64,000 nt of DNA from Hydractinia symbiolongicarpus (lineage: Eukaryota > Cnidaria > Hydrozoa > Anthoathecata > Hydractiniidae), in the NCBI RefSeq assembly GCF_029227915.1, contig NC_079883.1, positions 12,400,001 through 12,464,000 of the forward strand, read 5' to 3'. The translations under genes and the position numbers were made by a program. The notes below the pieces were generated by a model. That model ran no database searches and was not told where the DNA came from. It was given only the letters and a program-made list of their open reading frames with translations. Numbering within the stretch: position 1 is the first letter of the stretch; every line of letters starts with the position of its first letter. This document shows positions 44,957-56,865 of this stretch, piece by piece.

Positions 44957-45076
44957 GTCTACGGCCATACCACGATGAACACACCCGTTCTCGTCTGATC
45001 ACGGAAGTTAAGCATCGTCGGGCCGGGATAGTACTTGGATAGGGGACCGCCTGGGAACTCCCGGTGCCGTAGGCTT
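44957..45076 (+). rRNA. 5S rRNA: 5S rRNA gene copy 71 (G85A, T111C)
   Basis: Third member of this subtype. The spacer has GAAAATG, TGGCATT, CCAGTAACC and TTAGCTC. Confidence 0.95.
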
Positions 45077-45581
45077 TTCATTTTCATTTGTTGCCTTTTC
45101 ATTTCAATGGCGCTGTGATATATTTCTTGTTATAACAATTAAGGAACGTGGCGGTTGTTGAAAATGTTTCCTATGGCATTTTCCTACGACATTTTCAGGT
45201 GATAGTACGAGAAAAAAGAGCTTTCAAATGCATACAAACTCGATCTATTGCCGATCATCCAGTAACCCTGACGGAATGGCAAATAAAATAAAATTCCGCC
45301 GCCTTCCGAGGACTTATATCGCAATCACGTTTCGTAACAGCCAAGCGAGGTTTTACCTTAGCGTTTAAGTCACCACCGACATTTGGCCGCGCAACTATTC
45401 TTAGCTCATTCATTTTGACTTAAGGAGGGGGCGAGCGCGGACGCAGGCCCCCACTACCAGAAATTGTACGGTCGAGTTACTGACGTTTGCAGTAATCGCA
45501 GAGGTCAGTAACTCAAAGAAATTAAATAAAAAAATTTGATCACAACGTCAAAATAAATTGCACGTATTTGCCCCTACTAAT

Positions 45582-45701
45582 GTCTACGGCCATACAACGA
45601 TGAACACACCCGTTCTCGTCTGATCACGGAAGTTAAGCATCGTCGGGCCGGGATAGTACTTGGATGGGGGACCGCCTGGGAACTCCCGGTGTCGTAGGCT
45701 T
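45582..45701 (+). rRNA. 5S rRNA: 5S rRNA gene copy 72 (C15A)
   Basis: C15A weakens helix II near its outer end. The spacer has CGAAATTT, AAACTC and CTGCTAAT. Confidence 0.96.
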
Positions 45702-46206
45702 TTCATTTTCATTTGTTGCCTTTTCATTTCAATGGCGCTGTGATATATTTCTTGTTATAACAATTAAGGAACGTGGCGGTTGTTGAAAGTGTTTCCTATG
45801 ACATTTTCCTACGACATTTTCAGGTGATAGTACGAGAAAAAAGAGCTTTCAAATGCATACAAACTCGATCTATTGCCGATCATCCAATAACCCTGACGGA
45901 ATGGCAAATAAAATAAAATTCCGCCGCCTTCCGAGGACTTATATCGCAATCACGTTTCGTAACAGCCAAGCGAGGTTTTACCTTAGCGTTTAAGTCACCA
46001 CCGAAATTTGGCCGCGCAACTATTCTAAACTCATTCATTTTGACTTAAGGAGGGGGCGAGCGCGGACGCAGGCCCCCACTACCAGAAATTGTACGGTCGA
46101 GTTACTGACGTTTGCAGTAATCGCAGAGGTCAGTAACTCAAAGAAATTAAATAAAAAAATTTGATCACAACGTCAAAATAAATTGCACGTATTTGCCCCT
46201 GCTAAT

Positions 46207-46326
46207 GTCTACGGCCATACCACGATGAACACACCCGTTCTCGTCTGATCACGGAAGTTAAGCATCGTCGGGCCGGGATAGTACTTGGATGGGGGACCGC
46301 CTGGGAACTCCCGGTGTCGTAGGCTT
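46207..46326 (+). rRNA. 5S rRNA: 5S rRNA gene copy 73
   Basis: Exact consensus. The spacer has ATATTGC, ACTTTAGCG, CATTTCGCC and GGGGACGAG, the last adding one base. Confidence 0.98.
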
Positions 46327-46832
46327 TTCATTTTCATTTGTTGCCTTTTCATTTCAATGGCGCTGTGATATATTTCTTGTTATAACAATTAAGGAACGTG
46401 GCGGTTGTTGAAAGTGTTTCCTATGACATTTTCCTACGACATTTTCAGGTGATAGTACGAGAAAAAAGAGCTTTCAAATGCATACAAACTCGATCTATTG
46501 CCGATCATCCAATAACCCTGACGGAATGGCAAATAAAATAAAATTCCGCCGCCTTCCGAGGACTTATATTGCAATCACGTTTCGTAACAGCCAAGCGAGG
46601 TTTTACTTTAGCGTTTAAGTCACCACCGACATTTCGCCGCGCAACTATTCTAAGCTCATTCATTTTGACTTAAGGAGGGGGACGAGCGCGGACGCAGGCC
46701 CCCACTACCAGAAATTGTACGGTCGAGTTACTGACGTTTGCAGTAATCGCAGAGGTCAGTAACTCAAAGAAATTAAATAAAAAAATTTGATCACAACGTC
46801 AAAATAAATTGCACGTATTTGCCCCTACTAAT

Positions 46833-46952
46833 GTCTACGGCCATACAACGATGAACACACCCGTTCTCGTCTGATCACGGAAGTTAAGCGTCGTCGGGCC
46901 GGGATAGTACTTGGATGGGGGACCACCTGGGAACTCCCGGTGTCGTAGGCTT
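46833..46952 (+). rRNA. 5S rRNA: 5S rRNA gene copy 74 (C15A)
   Basis: C15A as in copy 72. A58G gives U20-G58 and G93A gives U84-A93; both keep pairing. The spacer has GACGAAGG. Confidence 0.95.
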
Positions 46953-47457
46953 TTCATTTTCATTTGTTGCCTTTTCATTTCAATGGCGCTGTGATATATT
47001 TCTTGTTATAACAATTAAGGAACGTGGCGGTTGTTGAAAGTGTTTCCTATGACATTTTCCTACGACATTTTCAGGTGATAGTACGAGAAAAAAGAGCTTT
47101 CAAATGCATACAAACTCGATCTATTGCCGATCATCCAATAACCCTGACGGAATGGCAAATAAAATAAAATTCCGCCGCCTTCCGAGGACTTATATCGCAA
47201 TCACGTTTCGTAACAGCCAAGCGAGGTTTTACCTTAGCGTTTAAGTCACCACCGACATTTGGCCGCGCAACTATTCTAAGCTCATTCATTTTGACTTAAG
47301 GAGGGGGCGAGCGCGGACGAAGGCCCCCACTACCAGAAATTGTACGGTCGAGTTACTGACGTTTGCAGTAATCGCAGAGGTCAGTAACTCAAAGAAATTA
47401 AATAAAAAAATTTGATCACAACGTCAAAATAAATTGCACGTATTTGCCCCTACTAAT

Positions 47458-47577
47458 GTCTACGGCCATACCACGATGAACAAACCCGTTCTCATCTGAT
47501 CACGGAAGTTAAGCATCGTCGGGCCGGGATAGTACTTGGATGTGGGACCGCCTGGGAACTCCCGGTGTCGTAGGTTT
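47458..47577 (+). rRNA. 5S rRNA: 5S rRNA gene copy 75, divergent
   Basis: C26A, G37A (loop C), G86T (breaks 86-91) and C118T (G-U, five-T terminator). The spacer has CGAAGAC, GGGACGAG and GTACGTTCG. Confidence 0.92.
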
Positions 47578-48082
47578 TTCATTTTCATTTGTTGCCTTTT
47601 CATTTCAATGGCGCTGTGATATATTTCTTGTTATAACAATTAAGGAACGTGGCGGTTGTTGAAAGTGTTTCCTATGACATTTTCCTACGACATTTTCAGG
47701 TGATAGTACGAGAAAAAAGAGCTTTCAAATGCATACAAACTCGATCTATTGCCGATCATCCAATAACCCTGACGGAATGGCAAATAAAATAAAATTCCGC
47801 CGCCTTCCGAAGACTTATATCGCAATCACGTTTCGTAACAGCCAAGCGAGGTTTTACCTTAGCGTTTAAGTCACCACCGACATTTGGCCGCGCAACTATT
47901 CTAAGCTCATTCATTTTGACTTAAGGAGGGGACGAGCGCGGACGCAGGCCCCCACTACCAGAAATTGTACGTTCGAGTTACTGACGTTTGCAGTAATCGC
48001 AGAGGTCAGTAACTCAAAGAAATTAAATAAAAAAATTTGATCACAACGTCAAAATAAATTGCACGTATTTGCCCCTACTAAT

Positions 48083-48202
48083 GTCTACGGCCATACCACG
48101 ATGAACACACCCCTTCTCGTCTGATCACGGAAGTTAAGCATCGTCGGGCCGGGATAGTACTTGGATGGGGGACCGCCTGGGAACTCCCGGTGTCGTAGGC
48201 TT
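48083..48202 (+). rRNA. 5S rRNA: 5S rRNA gene copy 76 (G31C)
   Basis: G31C breaks 31-46. The spacer has TTCATGTT, GGCTGTTG, GACGAAATGG, GAGATTTT, ATTCCAAG and ACTGAAAG. Confidence 0.96.
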
Positions 48203-48707
48203 TTCATTTTCATTTGTTGCCTTTTCATTTCAATGGCGCTGTGATATATTTCATGTTATAACAATTAAGGAACGTGGCGGCTGTTGAAAGTGTTTCCTAT
48301 GACATTTTCCTACGACATTTTCAGGTGATAGTACGAGAAAAAAGAGCTTTCAAATGCATACAAACTCGATCTATTGCCGATCATCCAATAACCCTGACGA
48401 AATGGCAAATAAAATAAAATTCCGCCGCCTTCCGAGGACTTATATCGCAATCACGTTTCGTAACAGCCAAGCGAGATTTTACCTTAGCGTTTAAGTCACC
48501 ACCGACATTTGGCCGCGCAACTATTCCAAGCTCATTCATTTTGACTTAAGGAGGGGGCGAGCGCGGACGCAGGCCCCCACTACCAGAAATTGTACGGTCG
48601 AGTTACTGACGTTTGCAGTAATCGCAGAGGTCAGTAACTGAAAGAAACTAAATAAAAAAACTTGATCACAACGTCAAAATAAATTGCACGTATTTGCCCC
48701 TACTAAT

Positions 48708-48827
48708 GTCTACGGCCATACCACGATGAACACACCCGTTCTCGTCTGATCACGGAAGTTAAGCATCGTCGGGCCGGGATAGTACTTGGATGGGGGACCG
48801 CCTGGGAACTCCCGGTGTCGTAGGCTT
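48708..48827 (+). rRNA. 5S rRNA: 5S rRNA gene copy 77
   Basis: Exact consensus. The spacer has GCTGTTAT, AAATTTCC and GTAAGG. Confidence 0.98.
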
Positions 48828-49332
48828 TTCATTTTCATTTGTTGCCTTTTCATTTCAATGGCGCTGTTATATATTTCTTGTTATAACAATTAAGGAACGT
48901 GGCGGTTGTTGAAAGTGTTTCCTATGACATTTTCCTACGACATTTTCAGGTGATAGTACGAGAAAAAAGAGCTTTCAAATGCATACAAACTCGATCTATT
49001 GCCGATCATCCAATAACCCTGACGGAATGGCAAATAAAATAAATTTCCGCCGCCTTCCGAGGACTTATATCGCAATCACGTTTCGTAACAGCCAAGCGAG
49101 GTTTTACCTTAGCGTTTAAGTCACCACCGACATTTGGCCGCGCAACTATTCTAAGCTCATTCATTTTGACTTAAGGAGGGGGCGAGCGCGGACGCAGGCC
49201 CCCACTACCAGAAATTGTAAGGTCGAGTTACTGACGTTTGCAGTAATCGCAGAGGTCAGTAACTCAAAGAAATTAAATAAAAAAATTTGATCACAACGTC
49301 AAAATAAATTGCACGTATTTGCCCCTACTAAT

Positions 49333-49451
49333 GCCACGGCCATACCACGATGGACACACCCGTTCTCGTCTGATCACGGAAGTTAAGCATCGTCGGGCCG
49401 GGATAGTACTTGGATGGGGGACCGCCTGGGAACTCCCGGTGTTGTAGGCTT
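49333..49451 (+). rRNA. 5S rRNA: 5S rRNA gene copy 78 (altered 5' end subtype)
   Basis: Starts GCCACGG, best read as T2C with T4 deleted, which leaves A115 bulged while GCC/GGC pairs remain. Also A22G and C112T (G7-U112, the vertebrate state). Copies 81, 82, 85 and 87 belong to the same family. The spacer has GTAAGG. Confidence 0.93.
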
Positions 49452-49956
49452 TTCATTTTCATTTGTTGCCTTTTCATTTCAATGGCGCTGTGATATATTT
49501 CTTGTTATAACAATTAAGGAACGTGGCGGTTGTTGAAAGTGTTTCCTATGACATTTTCCTACGACATTTTCAGGTGATAGTACGAGAAAAAAGAGCTTTC
49601 AAATGCATACAAACTCGATCTATTGCCGATCATCCAATAACCCTGACGGAATGGCAAATAAAATAAAATTCCGCCGCCTTCCGAGGACTTATATCGCAAT
49701 CACGTTTCGTAACAGCCAAGCGAGGTTTTACCTTAGCGTTTAAGTCACCACCGACATTTGGCCGCGCAACTATTCTAAGCTCATTCATTTTGACTTAAGG
49801 AGGGGGCGAGCGCGGACGCAGGCCCCCACTACCAGAAATTGTAAGGTCGAGTTACTGACGTTTGCAGTAATCGCAGAGGTCAGTAACTCAAAGAAATTAA
49901 ATAAAAAAATTTGATCACAACGTCAAAATAAATTGCACGTATTTGCCCCTACTAAT

Positions 49957-50076
49957 GTCTACGGCCATACCACGATGAACACACCCCTTCTCGTCTGATC
50001 ACGGAAGTTAAGCATCGTCGGGCCGGGATAGTACTTGGATGGGGGACCGCCTGGGAACTCCCGGTGTCGTAGGCTT
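49957..50076 (+). rRNA. 5S rRNA: 5S rRNA gene copy 79 (G31C)
   Basis: Twin of copy 76. Its spacer is cut short by the 82-bp deletion at about 50494. Confidence 0.96.
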
Positions 50077-50487
50077 TTCATTTTCATTTGTTGCCTTTTC
50101 ATTTCAATGGCGCTGTGATATATTTCATGTTATAACAATTAAGGAACGTGGCGGCTGTTGAAAGTGTTTCCTATGACATTTTCCTACGACATTTTCAGGT
50201 GATAGTACGAGAAAAAAGAGCTTTCAAATGCATACAAACTCGATCTATTGCCGATCATCCAATAACCCTGACGAAATGGCAAATAAAATAAAATTCCGCC
50301 GCCTTCCGAGGACTTATATCGCAATCACGTTTCGTAACAGCCAAGCGAGATTTTACCTTAGCGTTTAAGTCACCACCGACATTTGGCCGCGCAACTATTC
50401 CAAGCTCATTCATTTTGACTTAAGGAGGGGGCGAGCGCGGACGCAGGCCCCCACTACCAGAAATTGTACGGTCGAGTTACTGACGTT

Positions 50488-50500
50488 TGCAGTACTAATG
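50488..50500 (+). other. 82-bp deletion junction upstream of copy 80
   Basis: The spacer jumps from TTTGCAGTA to CTAATG. In a normal unit 82 bp lie between them, including the 3' arm of the 41-base hairpin, the A-rich stretch and the TATA-like element. Two bases (TA) are shared at both break points. Confidence 0.9.
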
Positions 50501-50619
50501 TCTACGGCCATACCACGATGAACACACCCGTTCTCGTCTGATCACGGAAGTTAAGCATCGTCGGGCCGGGATAGTACTTGGATGGGGGACCGCCTGGGAA
50601 CTCCCGGTGTCGTAGGCTT
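50500..50619 (+). rRNA. 5S rRNA: 5S rRNA gene copy 80, upstream region deleted
   Basis: The gene body is exact consensus, but normal sequence from about -88 to -7 is gone. Hairpin remnant GAGTTACTGACGTTTGC now occupies the -30 region. If the -30 element matters in this species, the copy should be weak or silent. The spacer after it has GCTGTTAT and GTAAGG. Confidence 0.96.
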
Positions 50620-51124
50620 TTCATTTTCATTTGTTGCCTTTTCATTTCAATGGCGCTGTTATATATTTCTTGTTATAACAATTAAGGAACGTGGCGGTTG
50701 TTGAAAGTGTTTCCTATGACATTTTCCTACGACATTTTCAGGTGATAGTACGAGAAAAAAGAGCTTTCAAATGCATACAAACTCGATCTATTGCCGATCA
50801 TCCAATAACCCTGACGGAATGGCAAATAAAATAAAATTCCGCCGCCTTCCGAGGACTTATATCGCAATCACGTTTCGTAACAGCCAAGCGAGGTTTTACC
50901 TTAGCGTTTAAGTCACCACCGACATTTGGCCGCGCAACTATTCTAAGCTCATTCATTTTGACTTAAGGAGGGGGCGAGCGCGGACGCAGGCCCCCACTAC
51001 CAGAAATTGTAAGGTCGAGTTACTGACGTTTGCAGTAATCGCAGAGGTCAGTAACTCAAAGAAATTAAATAAAAAAATTTGATCACAACGTCAAAATAAA
51101 TTGCACGTATTTGCCCCTACTAAT

Positions 51125-51243
51125 GCCACGGCCATACCACGATGGACACACCCGTTCTCGTCTGATCACGGAAGTTAAGCATCGTCGGGCCGGGATAGTA
51201 CTTGGATGGGGGACCGCCTGGGAACTCCCGGTGTTGTAGGCTT
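51125..51243 (+). rRNA. 5S rRNA: 5S rRNA gene copy 81 (altered 5' end subtype)
   Basis: Same changes as copy 78: GCCACGG start, A22G, C112T. The spacer has GTAAGG. Confidence 0.93.
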
Positions 51244-51748
51244 TTCATTTTCATTTGTTGCCTTTTCATTTCAATGGCGCTGTGATATATTTCTTGTTAT
51301 AACAATTAAGGAACGTGGCGGTTGTTGAAAGTGTTTCCTATGACATTTTCCTACGACATTTTCAGGTGATAGTACGAGAAAAAAGAGCTTTCAAATGCAT
51401 ACAAACTCGATCTATTGCCGATCATCCAATAACCCTGACGGAATGGCAAATAAAATAAAATTCCGCCGCCTTCCGAGGACTTATATCGCAATCACGTTTC
51501 GTAACAGCCAAGCGAGGTTTTACCTTAGCGTTTAAGTCACCACCGACATTTGGCCGCGCAACTATTCTAAGCTCATTCATTTTGACTTAAGGAGGGGGCG
51601 AGCGCGGACGCAGGCCCCCACTACCAGAAATTGTAAGGTCGAGTTACTGACGTTTGCAGTAATCGCAGAGGTCAGTAACTCAAAGAAATTAAATAAAAAA
51701 ATTTGATCACAACGTCAAAATAAATTGCACGTATTTGCCCCTACTAAT

Positions 51749-51867
51749 GCCACGGCCATACCGCGATGGACACACCCGTTCTCGTCTGATCACGGAAGTT
51801 AAGCATCGTCGGGCCGGGATAGTACTTGGATGGGGGACCGCCTGGGAACTCCCGGTGTTGTAGGCTT
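51749..51867 (+). rRNA. 5S rRNA: 5S rRNA gene copy 82 (altered 5' end subtype)
   Basis: As copy 78 plus A16G (a G16-U62 wobble). The spacer ends with ATACAAAAATTTG in the A-run. Confidence 0.93.
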
Positions 51868-52372
51868 TTCATTTTCATTTGTTGCCTTTTCATTTCAATG
51901 GCGCTGTGATATATTTCTTGTTATAACAATTAAGGAACGTGGCGGTTGTTGAAAGTGTTTCCTATGACATTTTCCTACGACATTTTCAGGTGATAGTACG
52001 AGAAAAAAGAGCTTTCAAATGCATACAAACTCGATCTATTGCCGATCATCCAATAACCCTGACGGAATGGCAAATAAAATAAAATTCCGCCGCCTTCCGA
52101 GGACTTATATCGCAATCACGTTTCGTAACAGCCAAGCGAGGTTTTACCTTAGCGTTTAAGTCACCACCGACATTTGGCCGCGCAACTATTCTAAGCTCAT
52201 TCATTTTGACTTAAGGAGGGGGCGAGCGCGGACGCAGGCCCCCACTACCAGAAATTGTACGGTCGAGTTACTGACGTTTGCAGTAATCGCAGAGGTCAGT
52301 AACTCAAAGAAATTAAATACAAAAATTTGATCACAACGTCAAAATAAATTGCACGTATTTGCCCCTACTAAT

Positions 52373-52492
52373 GTCTACGGCCATACCACGATGAACACAC
52401 CCGTTCTCGTCTGATCACGGAAGTTAAGCATCGTCGGGCCGGGATAGTACTTGGATGGGGAACTGTCTGGGAACTCCCGGTGTCGTAGGCTT
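52373..52492 (+). rRNA. 5S rRNA: 5S rRNA gene copy 83 (G89A subtype)
   Basis: G89A makes the loop GGAA, still GNRA. C92T and C94T turn G85-C92 and G82-C94 into G-U wobbles, so helix IV still forms. The spacer has AAAAGAATTT. Confidence 0.95.
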
Positions 52493-52997
52493 TTCATTTT
52501 CATTTGTTGCCTTTTCATTTCAATGGCGCTGTGATATATTTCTTGTTATAACAATTAAGGAACGTGGCGGTTGTTGAAAGTGTTTCCTATGACATTTTCC
52601 TACGACATTTTCAGGTGATAGTACGAGAAAAAAGAGCTTTCAAATGCATACAAACTCGATCTATTGCCGATCATCCAATAACCCTGACGGAATGGCAAAT
52701 AAAATAAAATTCCGCCGCCTTCCGAGGACTTATATCGCAATCACGTTTCGTAACAGCCAAGCGAGGTTTTACCTTAGCGTTTAAGTCACCACCGACATTT
52801 GGCCGCGCAACTATTCTAAGCTCATTCATTTTGACTTAAGGAGGGGGCGAGCGCGGACGCAGGCCCCCACTACCAGAAATTGTACGGTCGAGTTACTGAC
52901 GTTTGCAGTAATCGCAGAGGTCAGTAACTCAAAGAAATTAAATAAAAGAATTTGATCACAACGTCAAAATAAATTGCACGTATTTGCCCCTACTAAT

Positions 52998-53117
52998 GTC
53001 TACGGCCATACCACGATGAACACACCCGTTCTCGTCTGATCACGGAAGTTAAGCATCGTCGGTCCGGGATAGTACTTGGATGGGGGACCGCCTGGGAACT
53101 CCCGGTGTCGTAGGCTT
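52998..53117 (+). rRNA. 5S rRNA: 5S rRNA gene copy 84
   Basis: G66T, as in copies 67 and 69 but with an intact terminator. The spacer has GCTGTTAT, AAATGAAAT, GCGAAG, GAGGCGGCG, GTAAGG and CACGCATTT. Confidence 0.96.
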
Positions 53118-53622
53118 TTCATTTTCATTTGTTGCCTTTTCATTTCAATGGCGCTGTTATATATTTCTTGTTATAACAATTAAGGAACGTGGCGGTTGTT
53201 GAAAGTGTTTCCTATGACATTTTCCTACGACATTTTCAGGTGATAGTACGAGAAAAAAGAGCTTTCAAATGCATACAAACTCGATCTATTGCCGATCATC
53301 CAATAACCCTGACGGAATGGCAAATGAAATAAAATTCCGCCGCCTTCCGAGGACTTATATCGCAATCACGTTTCGTAACAGCCAAGCGAAGTTTTACCTT
53401 AGCGTTTAAGTCACCACCGACATTTGGCCGCGCAACTATTCTAAGCTCATTCATTTTGACTTAAGGAGGCGGCGAGCGCGGACGCAGGCCCCCACTACCA
53501 GAAATTGTAAGGTCGAGTTGCTGACGTTTGCAGTAATCGCAGAGGTCAGTAACTCAAAGAAATTAAATAAAAAAATTTGATCACAACGTCAAAATAAATT
53601 GCACGCATTTGCCCCTACTAAT

Positions 53623-53741
53623 GCCACGGCCATACCACGATGGACACACCCGTTCTCGTCTGATCACGGAAGTTAAGCATCGTCGGGCCGGGATAGTACT
53701 TGGATGGGGGACCGCCTGGGAACTCCCGGTGTCGTAGGCTT
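53623..53741 (+). rRNA. 5S rRNA: 5S rRNA gene copy 85 (altered 5' end subtype)
   Basis: GCCACGG start and A22G but without C112T, the only family member lacking it. The spacer has GAGGGCGCG and ATACAAAAATTT. Confidence 0.93.
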
Positions 53742-54246
53742 TTCATTTTCATTTGTTGCCTTTTCATTTCAATGGCGCTGTGATATATTTCTTGTTATAA
53801 CAATTAAGGAACGTGGCGGTTGTTGAAAGTGTTTCCTATGACATTTTCCTACGACATTTTCAGGTGATAGTACGAGAAAAAAGAGCTTTCAAATGCATAC
53901 AAACTCGATCTATTGCCGATCATCCAATAACCCTGACGGAATGGCAAATAAAATAAAATTCCGCCGCCTTCCGAGGACTTATATCGCAATCACGTTTCGT
54001 AACAGCCAAGCGAGGTTTTACCTTAGCGTTTAAGTCACCACCGACATTTGGCCGCGCAACTATTCTAAGCTCATTCATTTTGACTTAAGGAGGGCGCGAG
54101 CGCGGACGCAGGCCCCCACTACCAGAAATTGTACGGTCGAGTTACTGACGTTTGCAGTAATCGCAGAGGTCAGTAACTCAAAGAAATTAAATACAAAAAT
54201 TTGATCACAACGTCAAAATAAATTGCACGTATTTGCCCCTACTAAT

Positions 54247-54366
54247 GTCTACGGCCATACCACGATGAACACACCCGTTCTCGTCTGATCACGGAAGTTA
54301 AGCATCGTCGGGCCGGGATAGTACTTGGATGGGGAACCGTCTGGGAACTCCCGGTGTCGTAGGCTT
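54247..54366 (+). rRNA. 5S rRNA: 5S rRNA gene copy 86 (G89A subtype)
   Basis: Loop GGAA and C94T (G82-U94 wobble). The spacer has AAATGAAAT, GCGAAG, GAGGCGGCG, GTAAGG and CACGCATTT, as after copy 84. Confidence 0.95.
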
Positions 54367-54871
54367 TTCATTTTCATTTGTTGCCTTTTCATTTCAATGG
54401 CGCTGTGATATATTTCTTGTTATAACAATTAAGGAACGTGGCGGTTGTTGAAAGTGTTTCCTATGACATTTTCCTACGACATTTTCAGGTGATAGTACGA
54501 GAAAAAAGAGCTTTCAAATGCATACAAACTCGATCTATTGCCGATCATCCAATAACCCTGACGGAATGGCAAATGAAATAAAATTCCGCCGCCTTCCGAG
54601 GACTTATATCGCAATCACGTTTCGTAACAGCCAAGCGAAGTTTTACCTTAGCGTTTAAGTCACCACCGACATTTGGCCGCGCAACTATTCTAAGCTCATT
54701 CATTTTGACTTAAGGAGGCGGCGAGCGCGGACGCAGGCCCCCACTACCAGAAATTGTAAGGTCGAGTTACTGACGTTTGCAGTAATCGCAGAGGTCAGTA
54801 ACTCAAAGAAATTAAATAAAAAAATTTGATCACAACGTCAAAATAAATTGCACGCATTTGCCCCTACTAAT

Positions 54872-54990
54872 GCCACGGCCATACCACGATGGACACACCC
54901 GTTCTCGTCTGATCACGGAAGTTAAGCATCGTCGGGCCGGGATAGTACTTGGATGGGGGACCGCCTGGGAACTCCCGGTGTTGTAGGCTT
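54872..54990 (+). rRNA. 5S rRNA: 5S rRNA gene copy 87 (altered 5' end subtype)
   Basis: GCCACGG start, A22G and C112T. The spacer has ATACAAAAATTT. Copies 85-86 and 87-88 form a dimer repeat of 1249 bp. Confidence 0.93.
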
Positions 54991-55495
54991 TTCATTTTCA
55001 TTTGTTGCCTTTTCATTTCAATGGCGCTGTGATATATTTCTTGTTATAACAATTAAGGAACGTGGCGGTTGTTGAAAGTGTTTCCTATGACATTTTCCTA
55101 CGACATTTTCAGGTGATAGTACGAGAAAAAAGAGCTTTCAAATGCATACAAACTCGATCTATTGCCGATCATCCAATAACCCTGACGGAATGGCAAATAA
55201 AATAAAATTCCGCCGCCTTCCGAGGACTTATATCGCAATCACGTTTCGTAACAGCCAAGCGAGGTTTTACCTTAGCGTTTAAGTCACCACCGACATTTGG
55301 CCGCGCAACTATTCTAAGCTCATTCATTTTGACTTAAGGAGGGGGCGAGCGCGGACGCAGGCCCCCACTACCAGAAATTGTACGGTCGAGTTACTGACGT
55401 TTGCAGTAATCGCAGAGGTCAGTAACTCAAAGAAATTAAATACAAAAATTTGATCACAACGTCAAAATAAATTGCACGTATTTGCCCCTACTAAT

Positions 55496-55615
55496 GTCTA
55501 CGGCCATACCACGATGAACACACCCGTTCTCGTCTGATCACGGAAGTTAAGCATCGTCGGGCCGGGATAGTACTTGGATGGGGAACCGTCTGGGAACTCA
55601 CGGTGTCGTAGGCTT
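55496..55615 (+). rRNA. 5S rRNA: 5S rRNA gene copy 88 (G89A subtype)
   Basis: G89A and C94T as in copy 86, plus C105A, which breaks 70-105. Ordinary spacer. Confidence 0.95.
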
Positions 55616-56120
55616 TTCATTTTCATTTGTTGCCTTTTCATTTCAATGGCGCTGTGATATATTTCTTGTTATAACAATTAAGGAACGTGGCGGTTGTTGA
55701 AAGTGTTTCCTATGACATTTTCCTACGACATTTTCAGGTGATAGTACGAGAAAAAAGAGCTTTCAAATGCATACAAACTCGATCTATTGCCGATCATCCA
55801 ATAACCCTGACGGAATGGCAAATAAAATAAAATTCCGCCGCCTTCCGAGGACTTATATCGCAATCACGTTTCGTAACAGCCAAGCGAGGTTTTACCTTAG
55901 CGTTTAAGTCACCACCGACATTTGGCCGCGCAACTATTCTAAGCTCATTCATTTTGACTTAAGGAGGGGGCGAGCGCGGACGCAGGCCCCCACTACCAGA
56001 AATTGTACGGTCGAGTTACTGACGTTTGCAGTAATCGCAGAGGTCAGTAACTCAAAGAAATTAAATAAAAAAATTTGATCACAACGTCAAAATAAATTGC
56101 ACGTATTTGCCCCTACTAAT

Positions 56121-56240
56121 GTCTACGGCCATACCACGATGAACACACCCGTTCTCGTCTGATCACGGAAGTTAAGCATCGTCGGGCCGGGATAGTACTT
56201 GGATGGGGGACCGCCTGGGAACTCCCGGTGTCGTAGGCTT
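56121..56240 (+). rRNA. 5S rRNA: 5S rRNA gene copy 89
   Basis: Exact consensus. The spacer has GTTACC, TGCACAC, TTCTGCC, TTCTTAAC and CTTAAAG. Confidence 0.98.
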
Positions 56241-56745
56241 TTCATTTTCATTTGTTACCTTTTCATTTCAATGGCGCTGTGATATATTTCTTGTTATAAC
56301 AATTAAGGAACGTGGCGGTTGTTGAAAGTGTTTCCTATGACATTTTCCTACGACATTTTCAGGTGATAGTACGAGAAAAAAGAGCTTTCAAATGCACACA
56401 AACTCGATCTATTGCCGATCATCCAATAACCCTGACGGAATGGCAAATAAAATAAAATTCTGCCGCCTTCCGAGGACTTATATCGCAATCACGTTTCTTA
56501 ACAGCCAAGCGAGGTTTTACCTTAGCGTTTAAGTCACCACCGACATTTGGCCGCGCAACTATTCTAAGCTCATTCATTTTGACTTAAAGAGGGGGCGAGC
56601 GCGGACGCAGGCCCCCACTACCAGAAATTGTACGGTCGAGTTACTGACGTTTGCAGTAATCGCAGAGGTCAGTAACTCAAAGAAATTAAATAAAAAAATT
56701 TGATCACAACGTCAAAATAAATTGCACGTATTTGCCCCTACTAAT

Positions 56746-56865
56746 GTCTACGGCCATACCACGATGAGCACACCCGTTCTCGTCTGATCACGGAAGTTAA
56801 GCATCGTCGGGCCGGGATAGTACTTGGATGGGGGACCGCCTGGGAACTCCCGGTGTCGTAGGCTT
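56746..56865 (+). rRNA. 5S rRNA: 5S rRNA gene copy 90
   Basis: A23G in loop B. The spacer has ATTCCCCCG and CAAACG. Confidence 0.97.

Larger units (their letters stand above)
48083..49956 (+). repeat. 3-unit block, first copy (partner 49957-51748)
   Basis: Order: G31C gene, spacer with TTCATGTT and GGCTGTTG, consensus gene, spacer with GCTGTTAT and GTAAGG, then the altered-5'-end gene. The same order restarts at 49957, where an 82-bp deletion removes part of one spacer. Confidence 0.82.
49957..51748 (+). repeat. 3-unit block, second copy (partner 48083-49956)
   Basis: Copies 79-81 repeat 76-78 at an offset of 1874 bp, less the 82 bp lost before copy 80. Confidence 0.82.
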
